Below, piece after piece: positions 35,028 through 41,927 of a stretch of DNA of 64,000 nucleotides. Numbering within the stretch: the stretch's first letter is position 1; each line of letters starts with the position of its first letter. Both the position numbers and the translations under genes were made by a program. The stretch spans positions 121,984 to 185,983 of the forward strand of contig CAVXYK010000019.1 of the NCBI GenBank assembly GCA_963765875.1. Reading direction: 5' to 3'. The DNA is from JAWKOK01 sp963765875. Lineage in GTDB: Bacteria; Chloroflexota; Anaerolineae; Caldilineales; Caldilineaceae. Below the pieces are notes generated by a model. The model was not told the origin of the DNA. It saw only the letters and a list, made by a program, of their open reading frames with translations, and searched no databases.

Positions 35028-35735
35028 GTGAGCCTGTTTATCACCTTTGAAGGACCGGAAGGCAGCGGCAAGACGACGCAGATCCAGCTGTTGGCAGATC
35101 GATTTGAAGCAATCGGCCAAGTGGTGCTAACCACGCGCGAGCCGGGCGGCACGCGCATCGGCAATGGCATCCGCACCATCCTGCTCGACTCTGCCCACAC
35201 AGAGATGAGTCCGCGAGCCGAAGCATTGCTCTTCAGCGCCGCACGCGCTCAGCTGGTGGATGAGGTCATCCGTCCCGCGCTGGACGACGGCAAGGTGGTC
35301 CTCTGCGACCGCTATGCCGACAGCACATTGGCCTATCAAGGCTATGGCCATGGCCAGGCCCTTGAGCCATTGGTCATGTTGGGCGACTATGCCACCCGCA
35401 CGTTGGTCCCTGATCTGACCATCTATCTGGATGTCGAACCTGAGACGGGACTTCAGCGCAAGCAAGAGGGCGCAGCGGAAGAGTGGAACCGAATGGAGGA
35501 GCAGGCGCTTGCCTTTCATCAGGCAGTACGTGCCGGCTACCTGGAGCTTGCGGCCGCAGACCCGAGACGCTGGCTGCTTGTCGACGCTGCACAGACGGTT
35601 GATGCTGTTAATCAGGCCATTTGGCAACGAGTAGTGCCCTTCTGTGCGGCCGCCCTGCAAGACCGTAGCCTGCAAGAACGCAGCCTGCTGGGGGCACCCG
35701 ACATGAGCGTCCAACATGAATCAGAGCAAGGATAA
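35028..35735 (+). CDS. tmk: Thymidylate kinase
   Basis: This enzyme phosphorylates dTMP to dTDP using ATP, an essential step in DNA precursor supply. The 235-residue protein has the P-loop FEGPEGSGKTTQ (residues 7-18), the dTMP-binding TTREPGGTRIGN with the Glu-Pro-Gly signature, and the LID/substrate segment CDRYADSTLAYQGYG. The C-terminal 25 residues extend beyond the usual end and are polar. It starts at a GTG. A c-di-AMP-receptor-like gene follows after 6 nt, the same order as tmk-yaaQ in Firmicutes, so co-transcription is likely. Confidence 0.95.
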   Translation: MSLFITFEGPEGSGKTTQIQLLADRFEAIGQVVLTTREPGGTRIGNGIRTILLDSAHTEMSPRAEALLFSAARAQLVDEVIRPALDDGKVVLCDRYADSTLAYQGYGHGQALEPLVMLGDYATRTLVPDLTIYLDVEPETGLQRKQEGAAEEWNRMEEQALAFHQAVRAGYLELAAADPRRWLLVDAAQTVDAVNQAIWQRVVPFCAAALQDRSLQERSLLGAPDMSVQHESEQG

Positions 35736-35741
35736 GCGATC

Positions 35742-36071
35742 ATGAAACTGGTCATGGCAATTGTCAACAGTGATGACAGCCGCAATCTGCTGGACCGCCT
35801 GATGCGACGCGGATTTTCGGCGACCGTAACTGCGTCAGCCGGCGGTTTCCACCGAATTGGCAATGCGACAATCTTCTGTGGCACAGAGGATGAGAAGGTC
35901 GATGAGGTGTTGATGTTGGTGCGCGAGGCATGCACCAGCCGAGTGCAATATGTGACGCCTTTGCCGCCGGTGATGGAACCGGGCGAAGTGCATATCCCGA
36001 CGCCGGTGGAGAAATACGTAGGCGGGGCAACCATCTTCGTACTTGATGTCGACCACTTTGAGCAGGTATGA
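35742..36071 (+). CDS. PII-like cyclic-di-AMP receptor (DarA/PstA-like)
   Basis: This is a 109-residue PII-like protein of the family known as cyclic-di-AMP receptors (DarA/PstA, DUF970). The signature pieces are MAIVNSDDSRNLLDRLMRRG, ATVTASAGGFHRIGNATIF and the C-terminal GGATIFVLDVDHFEQV. In known members the trimer binds c-di-AMP between the large T- and B-loops; here the first loop sits around residues 36-45. It follows tmk closely. If the function holds, the organism uses c-di-AMP signalling, although no cyclase gene is in this window. Confidence 0.9.
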   Translation: MKLVMAIVNSDDSRNLLDRLMRRGFSATVTASAGGFHRIGNATIFCGTEDEKVDEVLMLVREACTSRVQYVTPLPPVMEPGEVHIPTPVEKYVGGATIFVLDVDHFEQV

Positions 36072-36078
36072 GCGGCGT

Positions 36079-36465
36079 TTAGAACGAAGGCAGACCGGCA
36101 TCATCGCCTAGATCCGGCAACGTGTCCTCGATGGTATCCATGCTTTCGCCGGCTTCCAATCGGCCGATCACCTCGCCCATCTCTGCGTCGATGGGCTCCC
36201 CGGTTTCATCGCTCATTCGCCGCATGAAGTGGGCCAATGCCTGCGGATCTTCGTTTTCCAGCCCGGCCATCAGCGATGAATCGGCCAGATCGTCCATGCG
36301 ACTTTCTTCGGATTTGGTCACGGTCACTCGGCTGACCAAGCGGTGTAGTCGTTTCCCCTGGCAGAGTGGACAACGAGCGTTCTCGTCGCTGGCTTGTGAG
36401 AACGTTCGAAAGAAGACATTCACTCGTTTTCGGCAGTCCAGACATACATATTCATAGATGGGCAT
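36079..36465 (-). CDS. FmdB-family zinc ribbon protein
   Basis: This is a 128-residue protein with an N-terminal FmdB-type zinc ribbon: MPIYEYVCLDCRKRVNVFF, then CPLCQGKRLHRLVSRV, giving Cys8, Cys11, Cys32 and Cys35 as ligands. The rest is acidic and helical (SLMAGLENEDPQALAHFMRRM and so on). FmdB proteins are usually described as putative regulators; the molecular role is not settled. It is convergent with the tmk-DarA-like pair, ending 7 nt after it, and divergent from gmk. AGGA precedes the ATG. Confidence 0.9.
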   Translation of the reverse strand: MPIYEYVCLDCRKRVNVFFRTFSQASDENARCPLCQGKRLHRLVSRVTVTKSEESRMDDLADSSLMAGLENEDPQALAHFMRRMSDETGEPIDAEMGEVIGRLEAGESMDTIEDTLPDLGDDAGLPSF

Positions 36466-36529
36466 TTTGGCAGAATCCTCGTATGGCCTCCCGCAATAGA
36501 TTTCCGCTCCCGCACGAACTTGCGTATAC

Positions 36530-36559
36530 TTGACCGAAGCGCTTGAACTGAATTATAGC
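36530..36559 (+). promoter_or_regulatory. Candidate promoter of gmk
   Basis: TTGACC (36530-36535), an 18-nt spacer and TATAGC (36554-36559) lie in the divergent FmdB-gmk gap, about 25 nt before the TTG start. Confidence 0.45.
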
Positions 36560-36584
36560 CAGACCAATTGCAGGGGGCAAGAAG

Positions 36585-37235
36585 TTGAACATTAGCACGC
36601 CAACCGATGATGAAATTGCACCGATCTACGCAAGCTTCAATGAAGCGCGTCCGGTGCTGGTTGTTCTGTCAGGGCCAAGTGGTGTGGGCAAGGATGCGAC
36701 GCTTGATATGTTGCGAGCCAGCGGTCATCCCTTTCATTTTGTTGTGACGGCTACGACGCGCCCGATTCGACCCAATGAGGTCGATGGGAGAGATTACCAT
36801 TTTGTCTCTGTCGGCGAGTTCGCTGAGATGATCGAGAAGAATGATCTGTTGGAATACGCGGTCGTCTACGGTGACTATAAGGGCATCCCCAAAGACCAGG
36901 TGCGTACAGCGTTGGCCAGCGGCAAAGATGTGCTCATGCGCATTGACGTACAGGGCGCTGCGACCATCCGCAAATTGGTGCCCAATGCCATCACAATCTT
37001 TCTCAATGCAGAGAGCGAGGAAGAATTGGTGCGTCGCTTGCAAGATCGAAAGACCGAGACCGTCGACAATTTGAAGATGCGTATTGCGACTGCCAGGCAG
37101 GAACTCAAGCGCATCGTGGAATTCGATTACGTCGTCGTCAACCGTGGCCAGCAACTCGATGACACGGGCAACCAGGTATTGAGCATCATCGCCGCCGAAA
37201 AGGCCCGCGTCGACTGGACACCCGTGAATCTCTAG
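36585..37235 (+). CDS. gmk: Guanylate kinase
   Basis: This enzyme phosphorylates GMP to GDP. The 216-residue protein carries the P-loop VLSGPSGVGKDATL (Lys36). The residue after the lysine is Asp37, whereas most guanylate kinases have Ser or Thr, so the Mg site differs slightly. The GMP-binding region is TATTRPIRPNEVDGRDYHFV, and YAVVYGDYKGIPKDQV, MRIDVQGAATIRKL and the LID segment are standard. An N-terminal extension of about 20 residues is polar. Translation starts with TTG. The rhomboid gene follows after 24 nt. Confidence 0.92.
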   Translation: MNISTPTDDEIAPIYASFNEARPVLVVLSGPSGVGKDATLDMLRASGHPFHFVVTATTRPIRPNEVDGRDYHFVSVGEFAEMIEKNDLLEYAVVYGDYKGIPKDQVRTALASGKDVLMRIDVQGAATIRKLVPNAITIFLNAESEEELVRRLQDRKTETVDNLKMRIATARQELKRIVEFDYVVVNRGQQLDDTGNQVLSIIAAEKARVDWTPVNL

Positions 37236-37259
37236 AGAATTCCGACAGAAGCCGAAACC

Positions 37260-38147
37260 ATGATGAATGATCAAGATCCATTGACCACTCGACCATCGAC
37301 ACCGGCATCGACATCAGCGCATACTTCAGCGCCGGTCACGTCGTCCATGCCTGAAATTCCCCAGGCATTTGAAGCCTCTCAGCCGCGCTTCTACATCCAG
37401 CGGGTTCCACCCACCTTGACGCGCATCCTGATCGGGATCAATATCGCCGTCTTCGTGATCATGACCCTCTACGGCTTCATGCTCTACCAGACCTGGAACG
37501 GCACCATGATCACGGATGTGCTGATTCAGTTTGGCGCCAAGGAAGCGTACCGCATCTATGTTTTGGGCGAGTATTGGCGGCTCTTTACGGCGATGTTCAT
37601 TCACATCGGTCCCATGCACCTTGCCTTCAACCTCTATGCGCTCTATGCACTTGGCCCGATGGTCGAAGGCTACTACGGGCACTGGCGATTCCTGGCCATT
37701 TACATCATCGCCGGACTCGGCGGCAGCCTGGCAAGCTATGCATTCTCTCCGGCTCCTTCAGCCGGAGCGTCCGGCGCCATCTTCGGTCTTGCCGGCGCTA
37801 TCATTGTCTACTTCCTCAAATATCGTGAAAACTTCGGTGCACAGGGCAAGGCCATTCTTCAGAATATGCTCTTCATCATTGTCATCAACATGGTCTTTGG
37901 TTTGAGTGTGGGCAACATCGATAACTGGGGCCATTTCGGTGGACTGGTTGGCGGCGCGCTGGTGGCCTGGGGCCTGCTGCCTCGCTACAGCGCACCCGCG
38001 GTCGTGCGTATGGGCGCTCAGCCCATCGCCGAAGAGAACCGTCGCTTGATCGAACTTTTTTGGGTCAGCGTGGTCGTAGGTCTGTTGGTGGCCGGCATCT
38101 ATCTGGCCAATATGTATTTGATTCCTCGCATGCTAACGGGAGCGTAG
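37260..38147 (+). CDS. Rhomboid-family intramembrane serine protease
   Basis: This 295-residue protein has a cytosolic Thr/Ser/Pro-rich N-terminus (about 50 residues) and six or seven membrane helices. The catalytic dyad is present: Ser171 in SAGASGAIFG and His225 in NWGHFGGLVGG. The HxxxN oxyanion element is MHLAFNLYAL, and the WRLFTAMFIH motif of loop 1 is intact. Substrates of bacterial rhomboids are mostly unknown. It lies between gmk and malQ, 12 nt before the latter, and may be co-transcribed with both. Confidence 0.9.
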   Translation: MMNDQDPLTTRPSTPASTSAHTSAPVTSSMPEIPQAFEASQPRFYIQRVPPTLTRILIGINIAVFVIMTLYGFMLYQTWNGTMITDVLIQFGAKEAYRIYVLGEYWRLFTAMFIHIGPMHLAFNLYALYALGPMVEGYYGHWRFLAIYIIAGLGGSLASYAFSPAPSAGASGAIFGLAGAIIVYFLKYRENFGAQGKAILQNMLFIIVINMVFGLSVGNIDNWGHFGGLVGGALVAWGLLPRYSAPAVVRMGAQPIAEENRRLIELFWVSVVVGLLVAGIYLANMYLIPRMLTGA

Positions 38148-38159
38148 GAGAGAAAACAG

Positions 38160-39716
38160 ATGGACTACATACGCAGAAGCGGTATCCTGCTGCATCCCAC
38201 ATCACTGCCTGGGCGCTACGGCGTCGGCAGCTTTGACCAAGCCGCCTATGAATGGATCGACTTTCTGAACCAAACCCGCCAGACCCTCTGGCAGGTGCTC
38301 CCGCTTGGGCCGACCGGCTACGGCGACAGCCCCTACCAGAGTTTCTCCTCTTTTGCCGGCAATCCCTATCTGATCAGCTTGGAAGCATTGGTCGAAGACG
38401 GGCTGTTGGACCGGGAGATGCTTGATTTGGCCCCTGATTTTCCGCGTGAGTGGGTGGATTACGGCGCGATCTACAATTGGAAACTTCCTCTACTCTATGA
38501 CGTGGCGGCCAATTTCGAGAGCCGGGCCAATGCAGAACAGAAGGCTGAGTTCGGACAGTTTTGCCTCGACAATGCAGACTGGCTTGACGACTACGCGCTC
38601 TTCATGGCGCTAAAGGACGCCCACGGCGGCGCTCCCTGGAACCAATGGGAGATCGATTTACGCAGCCGTCAGAAGCAGGCGCTCGTCGAGGCGACTGCGG
38701 AGCATGCAGTCGACATTCACGCGCATAAATTTAACCAGTGGGTCTTCTATCGCCAGTGGCTCGCTCTGAAAGAGTACGCCAATCACGAGGGCGTGCTGAT
38801 CGTCGGCGATATCCCCATCTTTGTGGCCATGGACAGCGCTGATACTTGGGCCAATCCCGAGGAGTTTTTCTTGGACAGCGAGTATCAGCCGACCGTTGTC
38901 GCCGGTGTACCGCCCGACTACTTCAGCAAGACCGGTCAGCTCTGGGGCAATCCGCTCTATCGCTGGGCAAGTATGCAGAAGACGGGCTATGCCTGGTGGC
39001 TACGCCGTATCCGCGCGGCGCTGCGGCTCTACGACATGGTGCGTATCGATCACTTCCGTGGCTTTTCCGGCTATTGGGAAGTGCCCGCCGACGAGGAAAC
39101 TGCGGTCAATGGCCGTTGGGTCAAAGGTCCCGGGGCTGATTTTTTCCGTGTCGTAAAAGAAGAGATGGGCGACGATCTGCCCATCATCGCCGAGGATCTG
39201 GGCGAGATCACGCCCGATGTCATCAAGTTGCGCAACCAACTGGGATTGCCGGGCATGAAGATTCTCCAGTTTGCTTTTGCCACGGATGCCAGTGACAAGT
39301 TCCTGCCGCATAACTTCACGCGCAACTTCGTCGTCTATCCGGGGACCCACGACAACGATACCACGTGGGGTTGGTACCAGGAGAGCGGCGCGGAAAAGGA
39401 ACGGGATCACTTCCGGCGATATTTCCGCACCGATGGTCATGACGTGGCCTGGACCCTGATCGAGGCTTGCCTCAGCAGCGTGGCCGGGTCAGCAGTCTTC
39501 ACACTGCAAGACGTGCTCAATTTGAAGTCCGAGGCGCGCATGAATTTGCCGGGCCGGGCTGCCGGCAATTGGACGTGGCGTTTTGTTCCGGAACAGATCA
39601 CCGGCCATGTCGCCGATCGGCTTCATAACGCGACAGTCCTCTTCGGGCGCGATCCGGAGATTTATGCGGGCAAAGATGAGGAAGCCGGCGGCGATCCCCA
39701 CCTTGCCGACGCCTGA
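38160..39716 (+). CDS. malQ: 4-alpha-glucanotransferase (amylomaltase)
   Basis: This is a GH77 enzyme that moves alpha-1,4-glucan segments between oligosaccharides in maltodextrin and glycogen turnover. At 518 residues it has the usual length. It opens with RRSGILLHPTSLPGRYGVG and LPLGPTGYGDSPYQSFSSFA. The nucleophile Asp is in YDMVRIDHFRGF, the acid/base Glu is in IIAEDLGEITPDV and the third acidic residue is in YPGTHDNDTTWGW. AGGAG precedes the ATG. No other maltose genes are close. Confidence 0.95.
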   Translation: MDYIRRSGILLHPTSLPGRYGVGSFDQAAYEWIDFLNQTRQTLWQVLPLGPTGYGDSPYQSFSSFAGNPYLISLEALVEDGLLDREMLDLAPDFPREWVDYGAIYNWKLPLLYDVAANFESRANAEQKAEFGQFCLDNADWLDDYALFMALKDAHGGAPWNQWEIDLRSRQKQALVEATAEHAVDIHAHKFNQWVFYRQWLALKEYANHEGVLIVGDIPIFVAMDSADTWANPEEFFLDSEYQPTVVAGVPPDYFSKTGQLWGNPLYRWASMQKTGYAWWLRRIRAALRLYDMVRIDHFRGFSGYWEVPADEETAVNGRWVKGPGADFFRVVKEEMGDDLPIIAEDLGEITPDVIKLRNQLGLPGMKILQFAFATDASDKFLPHNFTRNFVVYPGTHDNDTTWGWYQESGAEKERDHFRRYFRTDGHDVAWTLIEACLSSVAGSAVFTLQDVLNLKSEARMNLPGRAAGNWTWRFVPEQITGHVADRLHNATVLFGRDPEIYAGKDEEAGGDPHLADA

Positions 39717-39775
39717 TTTCTTTTGCGATCCGCGTAGCGCCATTACTTGCGTGGAGCTACAAGAAGTTGAGGATT

Positions 39776-39895
39776 CGGACACGAATTCACACAAATTTTC
39801 ACGAATCTTCTCTCTAACGGATCAACGTCTTTTCCTCTGTGAAACTCTGTGCCGCCTCCGTGCCTCTGTGGCAAATCAAACCTCCTTGTCGTGAA
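39776..39895. repeat. Intergenic element, CACGAATT type with CTCTGTG tail
   Basis: GACACGAATTCACACAAATT and TTCACGAATC resemble the CACGAAT elements at 10291 and 57841. The right part reads CCTCTGTGAAACTCTGTG and CCTCTGTGGCAAA instead of the complementary arm, so the element is a hybrid or truncated. Confidence 0.6.
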
Positions 39896-39945
39896 GTCTT
39901 CCCACAATTACCCATGAGTGTTCCTGACAGATTGGAAGGATTTCG

Positions 39946-41301
39946 ATGAAAAAGATGCCGAGAGTTTTGGTCAGTGACAATCAACGTTTTCTGGTCACGG
40001 AGGATGGCGAGCCTTTCTTCTGGTTGGGTGACACGGCTTGGGAACTGTTCCATCGGCTGACCGGCGAGGAGGCGGAGCGCTATCTCGCCAATCGCCAATC
40101 CAAACGCTTCAATGTCATCCAGGCGGTAATTCTGGCCGAGGAGGATGGGCTCAACACACCCAATATGTATGGCGAACGCCCCCTCCTCAACAACGACCCG
40201 GCTACGCCCAACGAGGCCTACTTCGCCTTTGTGGATGAGATCATCGAGATGGCTGCGCAACACAATCTCTACGTCGGGCTCCTGCCGACCTGGGGAGACA
40301 AGGTGGCCCACATGTGGGGCGTCGGCCCCATTGTTTTCAATGAGGAGAATGCCTTTGGCTACGGCCGCTACCTTGGAGAGCGGTATGGCGACCGAAGCAA
40401 CATTCTCTGGGTGATTGGCGGCGATCGGCCGGCCGTAACCGAGACCCATGACTATCGGGCTATCTGGCGGGCTATGGCGGTTGGGATTGATGAAGGAGCC
40501 GGTTTCCATCCCTTCATGACGTACCACATCAACGGCGGCCGTTCAAGCTCAGGCAATCTACACAACGAAGCCTGGCTCGATATGAACATGATGCAGTCCG
40601 GCCATGGTTCGGGACGGGATACGCCGGTGTGGGAGATGATCGCACAGGACTACGCGTTGACGCCGGCGAAACCGACCCTTGATGGCGAGATCAACTATGA
40701 AGATCATCCGGTCAATCCGTGGCCTGAATGGGATCCTGCCAATGGCTACTTCACAGACTACGACGTGCGCAAGCAAGCCTATCGTTCGGTCTTTGCCGGT
40801 GGCTGCGGCGTCACGTACGGCCATCACTTCATCTGGCAGATGTGGGATGAGGGGCGCTACGCCAAGAACAACGGCGACACACTGATGCCGTGGCACGTGG
40901 CAATCGACCGACCAGGCGGCAGTCAGATGCAGCACCTGCGCGCCTTGATGGAGTCGAGACCCTATCTGACGCGTGTTCCTGCACAAGAGATGCTGATCTC
41001 GAATAGCGGCGAGGGCGGAGATCATGTCCGAGCGACCCGCGATGCGAACGGATCCTACATCATGTTCTATCTGCCGAAGGCGACAGCAGTGACGGTCGAC
41101 TTGAGCGAACTGTCGGGCGAATCGGTCCAAGTCTGGTGGTACGATCCGCGGAGTGGCGAAGCCATCGACCAAGGGATTTCTGCACGCCGCGACGCCGTCG
41201 ATTTCCACCCGCCAGTCTCAAATTCAACCGATCTCGACCTTGACTGGGTGCTCGTGCTGGATGACGCGGCGCAGAGATTCGATCCACCCGGCGTCCATTG
41301 A
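39946..41301 (+). CDS. GH140-like glycosidase (DUF4038 with C-terminal binding domain)
   Basis: This 451-residue enzyme resembles the GH140 apiosidase-like family. The N-terminal segment DGEPFFWLGDTAWELFHRLTG is the family's opening motif, FNVIQAVILAEEDG and LPTWGDK follow, and the barrel includes NILWVIGGDRP and the DGEINYEDHPV segment with a likely catalytic Glu. The C-terminal 90 residues (YIMFYLPKATAVTVDLSEL) form the small beta domain usual in these proteins. No signal peptide is seen, so it may act inside the cell on imported oligosaccharides. A GGAAGG-like site precedes the ATG. The exact specificity is unknown. Confidence 0.8.
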   Translation: MKKMPRVLVSDNQRFLVTEDGEPFFWLGDTAWELFHRLTGEEAERYLANRQSKRFNVIQAVILAEEDGLNTPNMYGERPLLNNDPATPNEAYFAFVDEIIEMAAQHNLYVGLLPTWGDKVAHMWGVGPIVFNEENAFGYGRYLGERYGDRSNILWVIGGDRPAVTETHDYRAIWRAMAVGIDEGAGFHPFMTYHINGGRSSSGNLHNEAWLDMNMMQSGHGSGRDTPVWEMIAQDYALTPAKPTLDGEINYEDHPVNPWPEWDPANGYFTDYDVRKQAYRSVFAGGCGVTYGHHFIWQMWDEGRYAKNNGDTLMPWHVAIDRPGGSQMQHLRALMESRPYLTRVPAQEMLISNSGEGGDHVRATRDANGSYIMFYLPKATAVTVDLSELSGESVQVWWYDPRSGEAIDQGISARRDAVDFHPPVSNSTDLDLDWVLVLDDAAQRFDPPGVH

Positions 41302-41303
41302 TT

Positions 41304-41891
41304 ATGAAATCGCTGCCAAACATCGAAACGGACCGCCTGATTCTGCGCCCTTTCACGCTGGCCGACGCGGCCGATGTACAGCGCCTGGCCGGCGATCGAG
41401 CCATTGCCGCCACAACACTGAGCACTCCCCATCCCTATGAGGATGGCATGGCCGAAGCCTGGATCGCCGGTCGGCAAGAGGTGATGGAACGGGGAGAAAG
41501 TATACCCTTTGCCATCGAGCGCAAATGCGACGGCGCGCTGATCGGTTCCATCAATCTGATGGGCATCCAGGCGGACCATCAGGCCGAATTCGGCTACTGG
41601 ATCGGCGTCCCCTACTGGAATCAAGGTTATTGCACCGAAGCCGCAGAGGCCATGTTGGACTTCGCATTCAATAAACTCGGCCTGGTGCGCGTCCATGCCG
41701 CTCATCTCTCCCGCAACCCGTCGTCCGGCAGCGTGATGCAAAAGCTCGGCATGCGCCACGAAGGTACGCGCCGGCACCATGTGCGCAAGTGGGGCGTGCT
41801 CGAGGACGTCGAGTTGTATGGGATTCTGGTGGCCGAATGGGCAAACGGGTCAGAGAACGAGCTAGCCGCAGATAAACGCAATTCGTCTTGA
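41304..41891 (+). CDS. GNAT acetyltransferase (RimJ/RimL-like)
   Basis: This is a 195-residue N-acetyltransferase of the RimJ/RimL group, which uses acetyl-CoA to modify ribosomal-protein N-termini or other amines. It begins with IETDRLILRPFTLADAADV. The acetyl-CoA region is EFGYWIGVPYWNQGYCTEA, and NPSSGSVMQKLGMRHEG closes the fold. The ATG lies 2 nt after the stop of the GH140-like gene, so translation is probably coupled; a TTG two codons earlier is also possible. The substrate cannot be read. Confidence 0.9.
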   Translation: MKSLPNIETDRLILRPFTLADAADVQRLAGDRAIAATTLSTPHPYEDGMAEAWIAGRQEVMERGESIPFAIERKCDGALIGSINLMGIQADHQAEFGYWIGVPYWNQGYCTEAAEAMLDFAFNKLGLVRVHAAHLSRNPSSGSVMQKLGMRHEGTRRHHVRKWGVLEDVELYGILVAEWANGSENELAADKRNSS

Positions 41892-41927
41892 CTCCCGCAT
41901 CTTACAACTATCTTTGGAGACTCATCC

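Noticed and set aside
41298..41303. TTG start two codons upstream for the GNAT gene
   Set aside because: The ATG at 41304 sits directly after the previous stop and is the simpler choice, though the TTG cannot be excluded.
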